35,772 nt of DNA from Roseburia sp. (GTDB lineage: Bacteria > Bacteroidota > Bacteroidia > Bacteroidales > Bacteroidaceae), in assembly GCA_023665185.1 (NCBI GenBank), contig JAMPEL010000024.1, positions 1-35,772 of the forward strand. Direction: 5' to 3'. Below are positions 27,430 to 34,314 of this stretch, piece after piece; the stretch's first letter is position 1, and the number at the start of each line of letters is the position of its first letter. The position numbers were made by a program, and so were the translations under genes. Under the pieces are notes generated by a model. The model saw only the letters and a list, made by a program, of their open reading frames with translations. It searched no databases and was not told where the DNA came from.

Positions 27430-28722
27430 TTAATTATCTGCAGAAGAAACAAGGACACGAACAGGTTCCTCATTGTATGTATTAAGGCGGGCATTGAAGC
27501 ATCCTTCAAGGAACTTATTGAACGAGAATGTTCCTGAAAGGTCGTTCTCGTCCTCTGTAGTTATCATATCGTAGAAGTCCGTAGTATAGCGGACACCAAA
27601 ATGAGGATTGGTAAAAGTCCATTCGATTACTTCGTCATCGAGAGCAACATCATAGAGTTTCACGAGGAAATCGGCATAAGAACAACGCTCAAATTCATGT
27701 TTGTACGCATGATTATCGACAAGATGTTCGGGTGTATTGAGAAGCTCGAATTTGACAGAAGAACCATTAACAGCTTTGGCATTAAAAAAATCTTTTAGCA
27801 CATCCGCACGAACCACTCCCCAGGGATATGCGTTCATGTTGATACGAACAATGAACGAACAAGTGTCGCTTACGTCTCGGTCAAAAGTAGTGATTACATT
27901 ATTAGGATACCCATTATGTTTCATACCGTTCTTGACTTCCTCGATAGTGTAGTCGGGAGTTTGGTATGTCATACACATATCACCTGACTCAACGTATGAA
28001 TTTTTACCTTCACACCAACGGGCAATGTCATTGCGCATAGCCGCTACATTTTCAGCCTTGCCAATAATAATGAAATAGTACGGCGAATTTTCTTGAACAA
28101 TTGAACCGTTGGGTGCAAGAAATTCAGAAATGGCACAGATAAAAGAAAGGGAGATATGGGGATGATTTCCGATAACATTACGGATTTCTTCTTGATATTG
28201 GCTAAGTTCGGGAGCGGCAGATTTACCCATAGGGCTATATTTCATGTCGGATACAAGAACAGCAACTTCTTTCTTAGCAGTGTCGATATTTTGAATGATA
28301 TTACGAAGCATAATAGGGATATGCGTTGAAGTGTTAGACACAAACTCGCCTGCATTCATGCGCTTGCGGAAATCAGTCATAGTGACCGGCGAATCAATGT
28401 CACCACCATTTGACATAGGATAAACAACATTGTCACTTATCTGTGCAAGACCTGAGAATACAGACCACACTGTTTCCTTAAACTTGTTTGCTTTATTGGC
28501 GCGAAAGAAACCGTTCATACTACCCGAGGTCTCAACATATAGCTTGACGGATTCGGGCCGTTTTGGAGTGAATTTTGTAATAGAGGTGTCAAGGGGCGCA
28601 CCATCGGCAGCAAAATGCGGATCATCTATAGAATTGACATCCCTATCACAAGAAAGAATCATAATTGACGTGCATAATAAAATTATGACTGCGGTAATAC
28701 AAAATGCAAATGACTGTTTCAT
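27430..28722 (-). CDS. vWA-like lipoprotein of the motor-like operon
   Basis: I choose the ATG at 28722, which overlaps the preceding reading frame as TAATG and gives MKQSFAFCITAVIILLCTS, a lipoprotein signal ending at ILSC with Cys25 as the lipidated residue; 28737 is an alternative start. The 430-residue product then shows a von Willebrand factor A-like fold: first strand and MIDAS loop LYVETSGSM (61-69; E64-T-S66-G-S68, Glu replacing the usual Asp), an NTSTH segment at 130-134 that can supply the MIDAS Thr, and VLVSDMKYS with Asp159. It should be exported and membrane-anchored, either periplasmic or at the outer membrane. vWA domains commonly mediate metal-dependent protein contacts, so it could be a periplasmic sensor or clamp for the stator complex. 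Confidence 0.7.
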   Translation of the reverse strand: MKQSFAFCITAVIILLCTSIMILSCDRDVNSIDDPHFAADGAPLDTSITKFTPKRPESVKLYVETSGSMNGFFRANKANKFKETVWSVFSGLAQISDNVVYPMSNGGDIDSPVTMTDFRKRMNAGEFVSNTSTHIPIMLRNIIQNIDTAKKEVAVLVSDMKYSPMGKSAAPELSQYQEEIRNVIGNHPHISLSFICAISEFLAPNGSIVQENSPYYFIIIGKAENVAAMRNDIARWCEGKNSYVESGDMCMTYQTPDYTIEEVKNGMKHNGYPNNVITTFDRDVSDTCSFIVRINMNAYPWGVVRADVLKDFFNAKAVNGSSVKFELLNTPEHLVDNHAYKHEFERCSYADFLVKLYDVALDDEVIEWTFTNPHFGVRYTTDFYDMITTEDENDLSGTFSFNKFLEGCFNARLNTYNEEPVRVLVSSADN

Positions 28723-29006
28723 TATAGTCTTATACAAATGTGTCCATGATCCTCTATGGACATATTTATACTAAAAAAGCGCAGGATCCGTACTGTTACC
28801 CGTCCCGCTGCTAAAGGCCTTCGCATTGCCCGAAATAGTAGAACGAGCAACGCAGAGCCTACGCCGTATGATATAATTATGCCAAAGGGGAGATGTACCA
28901 GCAAGGCACAACTCTCCCAATGGGTACTTTCATCATACCCGAAGACATCTACCGTTGCCTCATTCTCGACTATTTCATAAGAGGTTGCGAAGTTCTTAGC
29001 AGCCAA
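28722..29006 (-). CDS. Possible small membrane peptide, first in the motor-like operon
   Basis: A 94-codon frame with a TTG start and no ATG before its hydrophobic segment (FGIIISYGVGSALLVLLFRAM, roughly residues 41-61). It is flanked by a charged N-terminal part and a very basic stretch (RRPLAAGRVTVRILRF). Its stop forms TAATG with the lipoprotein start, which favours real translation. Against this, there is no Shine-Dalgarno site, the local GC content looks higher than in the neighbouring genes, and an overlapping 74-codon frame exists on the opposite strand (28756-28980). It could equally be a structured leader of the operon. Confidence 0.3.
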   Translation of the reverse strand: MAAKNFATSYEIVENEATVDVFGYDESTHWESCALLVHLPFGIIISYGVGSALLVLLFRAMRRPLAAGRVTVRILRFFSINMSIEDHGHICIRL

Positions 29007-29091
29007 GAATAAGCGCAGTAAACGCTTTTAATAATGTCTTAAAACCCACCCAACCGACAAATAAATTCGTCTTCGGCGTAGATTTGCAGCG

Positions 29092-29121
29092 CAAAAATAC
29101 AAATAATCCGGAATATTTCAA
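29092..29121 (-). promoter_or_regulatory. Promoter of the motor-like operon
   Basis: On the minus strand a TTG (29121-29119) is followed after 19 bp by TATTTTTG (29099-29092), matching the Bacteroidota housekeeping promoter TTTG-N19/20-TAnnTTTG closely. It lies about 85 bp before the first possible start codon and about 370 bp before the lipoprotein ATG. This is the only good match seen upstream of the operon. Confidence 0.6.
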
Positions 29122-29312
29122 TTGAACACAATGAGAAATATAGTGAAAATCTATCCAATAGGCATTTGGGATTATTCTATTTTCTGATTTAACGTACACT
29201 AACAACCGACTATTCATCGCGGTGTGTTTGTAGGTTATATCTTCACAAATGACAATAAGCCCTCATCCCGACAGGCTATCAATATATCAAGAATTTACTC
29301 ATTTCAATATCT

Positions 29313-29556
29313 ATTTGATATGTTAAATCCAAGCTCCGTAGAATCGCCCTGAAATCAACCAAACTCCACCGAGGTTGCAAAAACGCGATTCTACAGAGGT
29401 TTCAAACTCCCGAAATTCAAGTAAACAAATAGAACAATTCGCACGACTTAAAGATATATAAATTCAAGCAAAATCGGGCTTCGCCCACCCAAAACTGTAC
29501 AAAACCCCAAAATTACAAGGTGCTGAAAATTTATTTACAAGGCACACTGATTTCTT
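29313..29556 (-). repeat. Dispersed 244-bp intergenic repeat, copy 2 (inverted)
   Basis: This is an inverted copy of 1-244. Its palindrome has CTCCGTAGAATCGC at 29334-29347 and a partner at 29385-29398 with one base changed (GCGATTCTACAGAG). Both copies contain the GCAACCTCGG loop motif. No coding potential is seen. Confidence 0.8.
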
Positions 29557-29605
29557 GCGCAAGGTGAACGAAATTTATTTTCAAGGCGCACAAAATTTTC
29601 AAAGC
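29514..29605. repeat. Two degenerate direct copies of a roughly 45-bp unit
   Basis: The unit CAAGGTG...AAATTTATTT.CAAGGC.CAC occurs twice: once at the end of the 244-bp repeat and again directly after it, with several mismatches. It may be a remnant of a second repeat copy or a tandem extension. Confidence 0.45.
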
Positions 29606-30019
29606 CCGTTTTTCGGCCCAAAATCGGGCATTTTCCAAAATCATTCCCTCAAAAAGACGACAAGCGGCTTTTCAATGGCCCGAAAAACAAAAATGGATTT
29701 TGAACCTGAAAAAAGACTATTTTAAGACAAAAAATCTCATAACCAACTGATTATCAACACATCCTATTTTGTATCCAGCCCTTAGTTTTTGGTCTAAAAC
29801 TGCTACATTTCCGCGAAAATAGCATCCAACTGATAATCAGCAGTTTGCGCCCTATGTGTTTCAAACTAAGCACGTTCAAAGCCCAAAGAGGGTGTCGAGA
29901 ATGTTAAAAACAGAGGTCTTTTATCAACTGACAAAATGTCAAATAATTGCCATATTCTGCATGTCGGTCGGAAGAAACGACCTCTGACTACGCGATCCGC
30001 TACAACAATCTTACCGGAC
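29606..30019. other. Unexplained AT-rich intergenic stretch
   Basis: No gene, RNA or promoter with support is visible. Two near-identical 14-mers, CCAACTGATTATCA (29743) and CCAACTGATAATCA (29826), are the only structure noticed. Together with the flanking repeats this leaves nearly 1 kb between the motor-like operon promoter and the udk terminator without coding function. Confidence 0.4.
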
Positions 30020-30080
30020 AAAAAAGTGGCAGGCAGACGGTATGAAACTAATATGTTCCAAATCCCATCTGCCTGCCATT
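30020..30080 (-). terminator. Rho-independent terminator of udk
   Basis: On the minus strand TGGCAGGCAGA (30078-30068) pairs with TCTGCCTGCCA (30037-30027) around a 30-nt loop and is followed by CTTTTTTG. It lies about 25 bp after the udk stop codon. Confidence 0.8.
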
Positions 30081-30103
30081 ATCTTCACCCGCATCCGGCA
30101 AAT

Positions 30104-30715
30104 TTATCTTGTCAGAACCTGAGTAATCTTGTTTGCCACAATATCGAATGCCACATCATTGAACGCGCTGTTTATCACAATGTCAGCCAGCACTTTCGTC
30201 GGCTCCACATACATGTTGTGCATAGGCTTGACCGTGGTCACATACTGCTTGAATATGCCGTCAAGGTCACGACCACGCTCCCTCATGTCACGAATGGCAC
30301 GGCGCATAATACGCTCGTCGGCATCAGCCTCCACAAACACTTTTATGTCGAACAAAGAGCGTAGCTCCTCATTTTGCAACACAAGAATCCCCTCCACTAT
30401 AATCACCTTACGCGCCTCTACATGAACAACCTGCTCGGAACGGTTGTGTACCGTGTAATCATATACAGGACAGTCTATCGCCTGCCCCTCCTTCAACATT
30501 TTCAGATGCTTCAGCAACAGCGATGTCTCAAAAGCGTCAGGATGGTCATAGTTGATATTCTTGCGAATCTCGAAAGGAATGCCGTCGCTGCTTTTGTAAT
30601 AATTGTCATGATACACGACGGATATATTGTCGCCAAAAGCCTTTTTCAAGCGATTGGTGAACGTAGACTTTCCGGAGCCTGTACCTCCGGCAACACCGAT
30701 TATAATTGTTTCCAT
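30104..30715 (-). CDS. udk: Uridine kinase
   Basis: This 203-residue cytoplasmic enzyme phosphorylates uridine and cytidine in pyrimidine salvage. The P-loop GGTGSGKS is at 10-17. The uridine kinase-specific VYHDNYYK motif, the NINYDHPDAF segment and the RAIRDMRERGRDLDGI block are all present. It stands alone between its own promoter and terminator, and is divergent from the outer-membrane protein gene. Confidence 0.95.
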   Translation of the reverse strand: METIIIGVAGGTGSGKSTFTNRLKKAFGDNISVVYHDNYYKSSDGIPFEIRKNINYDHPDAFETSLLLKHLKMLKEGQAIDCPVYDYTVHNRSEQVVHVEARKVIIVEGILVLQNEELRSLFDIKVFVEADADERIMRRAIRDMRERGRDLDGIFKQYVTTVKPMHNMYVEPTKVLADIVINSAFNDVAFDIVANKITQVLTR

Positions 30716-30791
30716 TGTTATGTGACTATATAATGATAATAAAAACTCTATTTCTCTAACCGTCGGATTGAATCCGCCGGATTTCTCAATA

Positions 30792-30823
30792 CAAATCTAC
30801 TACAAGTTTTCTGACTGTCCAAA
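30792..30823 (-). promoter_or_regulatory. Promoter of udk
   Basis: On the minus strand TTTG (30823-30820), a 20-bp spacer and TAGATTTG (30799-30792) match the Bacteroidota consensus fully. The leader to the udk ATG is about 70 nt. Confidence 0.7.
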
Positions 30824-31044
30824 AATCAAATGCAAGTTTAAGAATGTGTTTGTGATTTACCCACTGTATTGCGTCAGTCCCTCCACCATTTCGCTCCATA
30901 CTTGCCGCCGCATCATTCCATACTCAAAAGCAGGAACAGGATTGTCTTCTCACAAAAGGAGGAAATCAAGCGGCTGAAAATCATAATAAAACCTATACTA
31001 TATATTAAAGAGTAAAAAAGTCGGTATATAGTTAAACTTTTTCG
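30824..31044. other. Intergenic stretch between divergent udk and outer-membrane protein promoters
   Basis: Part of the 420-bp gap between udk and the outer-membrane protein gene. Apart from the promoters at its two sides I see no gene, repeat or conserved RNA in it. Confidence 0.4.
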
Positions 31045-31095
31045 TAAATTTGTAGTCGCATTTATGCCGCGTGAACGTTGCACACGGCATTTTTT
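31045..31095 (+). promoter_or_regulatory. Promoter -7 element and leader attenuator-like hairpin of the outer-membrane protein gene
   Basis: TAAATTTG at 31045-31052 fits TAnnTTTG; no clear -33 box. Just downstream, ATGCCGCGTG (31064-31073) pairs with CACACGGCAT (31081-31090), one mismatch, and runs into six T residues (31090-31095). This intrinsic-terminator shape lies 40 bp before the start codon, inside the expected 5' leader, so it could attenuate transcription. Alternatively it ends an upstream transcript. Confidence 0.55.
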
Positions 31096-31135
31096 ATGTT
31101 CAAAGTGAAATAAACAATAAAAGAGACAAAGAATA

Positions 31136-34114
31136 ATGAAGATTTTTTTGACAGCAGTGTTTCTCACCGCATTAGGTGCCGGCAATGTTCTGGCACAGAC
31201 AAAATATGCCGTGTCAGGAACTGTTATTGAAAAAGAGACCAATGAGGCAGTAGTATCAGCCACAGTACAGGTATTGTCCCTCCCCGACAGCTCATTCGTG
31301 GCCGGAGCAGCCACAGACATGTCGGGAAAATTCAGTATGCAGAACGTCAAAAAAGGACGCTACGCGCTGAAAATATCGTTTGTGGGATACCAGAACAAAG
31401 TCGTAGACCTTGATTTGACAAAAGGAAAATCAAAGAATGTAGACATGGGATACATCACCCTGATGTCGGATGCCGTAATGCTCAAAGAAGCAAAGATTTA
31501 CGGAAACGCGGCAAAAGTATCCGTATCGGGCGACTCGCTTGTATACAATGCCGCCGCATACAAGATGGCAGCAGGCTCCGCCCTTGAGGAACTCGTGAAG
31601 AAACTGCCCGGCGCACAGGTGGATGATGATGGCAATATCACGATAAACGGAAAGACTGTCACCAAAATCCTGTTAGACGGAAAGGAGTTTTTCCTTAACG
31701 ACACCAAGACTGCCATGAAGAACATACCGACTGAGATGATTGAGAAGATAAAGTCGTATGACAGAAAGAGCGACTTGGCGCGTGTCACAGGTATTGACGA
31801 CGGTGAGGAGGAAACAGTCATCGACCTCACTGTAAAGAAAGACATGAAGCACGGATGGATTGGCAACTTCGACTTGGGTGCCGGAACGGAGCACAGATAC
31901 AGTGAGCGCATGATGGTGAACAGATTCACGGATCACGCAAGTTTCTCACTCGTAGGCTCGGCAAACAACACCAACGACCAGGGTTTTGGCGGTGGCGGCG
32001 GACGCGGCTGGTGGGGACGGCGCAACGGACTCAACTCAAGCAAGACCATAGGTTTCAACTTCGCCACAGAGACAGACAAACTGGAGACAGGCGGAAGCGT
32101 GCGCTACAGATATGACGGAAGCGATGCCAGAACCGAATCGTCCACACAGAACTTCGTCACTTCCACCGGCGCATTCAACAACAGCCTCAGCCACAGCCTC
32201 GGCAGCAACTCCGGTGTCAATGCCAATTTCAGAATGGAATGGAAGCCCGACACCATGACCAACATCATTTTCCGCCCAAGCGGAAGTTATACGCGCAACA
32301 GAGGTTTCTCAAACAGTACCTCGGCCACATTCAATGAAGATCCAAACAACTATTCCGACAATCCGCTGGCTGACGTAGAAGAGTTTGAGGGATACAACGG
32401 TGAAATTAAAGACGAAGATGACGTAAAGACCATGATGGACAACATTCTGGACATAGTGGTCAACACTAACCGAAGCCGCCAACAGACATACAGCAACAGC
32501 CGCTCCGTCAATGGAGAGCTGCAATTGAACCGCCGACTGAACGATGAAGGACGCAACATTACCTTGCGTGCCACAGGAGGACTCAGCGGCAGCGACAGCA
32601 AACAGCTGTCAGCGTCACAAGTTGCCTATTCACAGGAATCGGGCAGAACCAATGACGTGAACAACAGATATTACACCACTCCAGGAAGAAGCAGCAACTA
32701 CAGCGTGCAACTGACATACAGCGAGCCTATCGCCAAAAAGACTTACTTACAGTTCAGCTACAAATTCAACTACAGCTATACAAAGAACGACCGACAGGCA
32801 TTTGTATATGATGCGGTGGCATACACAGAACTGAACAACGCGCTGATGACAAACAGATATGACATTCCTGCCATTGTCGATTACATGCTCTCACAATCTG
32901 TCAGCAATCCTGCATACGCAGCGAATCCTGACGAGAAACTGAGCCAGTTCTCGGAATACAACAACTACAACCACACCATCTCATTGATGTTGCGTGTAGT
33001 CCGCGACAACTATAACTTCAATGTCGGAGTGGACGCATTGCCACAGATGTCAAAACTCGACTACAAGTACATGGGAAAGGAATATCCTGAAGTGGAAAGA
33101 AAGGTGTTCAACTTCACCCCTACCCTCGACTACCGATACAAGTTCTCCAAGACAAGCCAGCTGAGATTCACTTATCGAGGCAGGACAAGCCAACCAAGCA
33201 TGACAAACCTTCTTGATATTACAGATGACTCCGACCCGCTGAACATCCGCAAGGGTAATCCGGGATTGAAACCGTCTTTTGCAAGCAACTTCAGAGCGTT
33301 CTACAACACCTACAATGCAGACCGCCAGCAAGGCATGTTCTCACATGTATATTTCAACATGACACAAAACAGCGTGGCAAACATGGTGTCGTATAACGAG
33401 GCAACCGGTGTAAGAACCACTATGCCGATGAACATCAACGGCAACTGGTCTGCCGGAGGTATGTACGGATTCAATACGGCTTTGGACAAGAACAAGAACT
33501 TCACATTGAACACATTCACCCGTCTGGGATATGACAATCAGGTCAGCTACCTCGACCCGCAGCAGTACACGGAAAACAAGTCGAAAACACGCAAACTGAC
33601 ATTGGCTGAACGTATGGAGATTGGTTATCGCAATGACTGGTTTGAGGCATCGCTGAACGGAAGTATCGACTACGACCATTCACGGAACAATGTGGTGGAG
33701 AACAGCGACTTGGACACCTACCAGTTTACTTACGGAGCTGAAATAAACATCACCCTTCCGTGGGGCACACGCATCGTGACAGACATTGCGGAAAACAGCC
33801 GCCGAGGATACAGCCAATCTTCTATGAACACCAATGAGCTGATATGGAACGCGCAAATATCCCACTCGTTCCTGAAAGGAAAGGCACTGACCTTGTCGCT
33901 TGAAGTGAACGACATTCTGAAAGAGCGCAGTAACATAAGCCGTACCATCACTGCCATGCAGAGCAGCGACACACGGTATAACGCAATCTACCAATACGGA
34001 ATGGTACGCGCCATCTACAAACTGAACATTTTCGGAGGAAAGAATGTAATGGGCACAAATCAGGAAGGCATGGGCGGACCTGGCGGAGGCCCGGGCAGAG
34101 GTCCAAGAAGATAA
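31136..34114 (+). CDS. Outer-membrane beta-barrel protein, TonB-receptor-like
   Basis: This 992-residue protein has a signal peptide (cleaved after VLAQ, residue 21). A carboxypeptidase-regulatory-like beta-sandwich follows (about 24-105; KYAVSGTVIEKETNEAV, GKFSMQNVKKGRYALKISFVGY), then a plug-like domain (about 110-235; LEELVKKLPGAQVDDDGNI, ITINGKTVTKILLDGKEFF) and a large C-terminal barrel. It fits the Bacteroidota outer-membrane beta-barrel family allied to TonB-dependent receptors. Two glycine-rich segments stand out: GFGGGGGRGWWGRR at the plug-barrel junction, and a tail ending GGPGGGPGRGPRR after the last strand. No SusD-like partner or regulator is adjacent, so no substrate can be proposed. 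A hairpin in the leader may regulate it. Confidence 0.85.
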   Translation: MKIFLTAVFLTALGAGNVLAQTKYAVSGTVIEKETNEAVVSATVQVLSLPDSSFVAGAATDMSGKFSMQNVKKGRYALKISFVGYQNKVVDLDLTKGKSKNVDMGYITLMSDAVMLKEAKIYGNAAKVSVSGDSLVYNAAAYKMAAGSALEELVKKLPGAQVDDDGNITINGKTVTKILLDGKEFFLNDTKTAMKNIPTEMIEKIKSYDRKSDLARVTGIDDGEEETVIDLTVKKDMKHGWIGNFDLGAGTEHRYSERMMVNRFTDHASFSLVGSANNTNDQGFGGGGGRGWWGRRNGLNSSKTIGFNFATETDKLETGGSVRYRYDGSDARTESSTQNFVTSTGAFNNSLSHSLGSNSGVNANFRMEWKPDTMTNIIFRPSGSYTRNRGFSNSTSATFNEDPNNYSDNPLADVEEFEGYNGEIKDEDDVKTMMDNILDIVVNTNRSRQQTYSNSRSVNGELQLNRRLNDEGRNITLRATGGLSGSDSKQLSASQVAYSQESGRTNDVNNRYYTTPGRSSNYSVQLTYSEPIAKKTYLQFSYKFNYSYTKNDRQAFVYDAVAYTELNNALMTNRYDIPAIVDYMLSQSVSNPAYAANPDEKLSQFSEYNNYNHTISLMLRVVRDNYNFNVGVDALPQMSKLDYKYMGKEYPEVERKVFNFTPTLDYRYKFSKTSQLRFTYRGRTSQPSMTNLLDITDDSDPLNIRKGNPGLKPSFASNFRAFYNTYNADRQQGMFSHVYFNMTQNSVANMVSYNEATGVRTTMPMNINGNWSAGGMYGFNTALDKNKNFTLNTFTRLGYDNQVSYLDPQQYTENKSKTRKLTLAERMEIGYRNDWFEASLNGSIDYDHSRNNVVENSDLDTYQFTYGAEINITLPWGTRIVTDIAENSRRGYSQSSMNTNELIWNAQISHSFLKGKALTLSLEVNDILKERSNISRTITAMQSSDTRYNAIYQYGMVRAIYKLNIFGGKNVMGTNQEGMGGPGGGPGRGPRR

Positions 34115-34135
34115 GCAAGCCTAAAGAACACACAT

Positions 34136-34197
34136 AATAAAAGTGCCGCCGCATTATTCAGATTATATATGCTGAATAATGCGGCGGCACTTTTATT
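34136..34197. terminator. Very strong bidirectional terminator
   Basis: A perfect 26-bp stem: AATAAAAGTGCCGCCGC... at 34136-34161 with its complement at 34172-34197, around a 10-nt AT loop. It has A-rich and T-rich edges suited to both directions. It separates the outer-membrane protein gene from the convergent surface-protein gene. Confidence 0.9.
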
Positions 34198-34314
34198 TTG
34201 CAGTCTCACAGAATTTTTGTCCTGAATGAACTGTATGCCGACTAACCTTTATGTGAATCAGGGAATAAAGAGAATACAATGTTCATTGACATAATAACGA
34301 TTCGTCCAAAGCAC

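Noticed and set aside
20016..28722. Labelling the operon as Zorya, flagellar MotAB, Tol-Pal or gliding GldLM
   Set aside because: The stator pair fits only in general architecture; none of the partner genes of those systems is present, and two cytoskeletal-type NTPases are added.
28996..29217. A 73-codon minus-strand frame upstream of the motor-like operon
   Set aside because: It spans the best promoter of the operon, has no family features and its composition looks like intergenic DNA.
29743..29930. Several TTATCAAC-like words resembling DnaA boxes, suggesting an origin
   Set aside because: They differ from TTATCCACA, are few, and no dnaA, dnaN or AT-rich unwinding element accompanies them.
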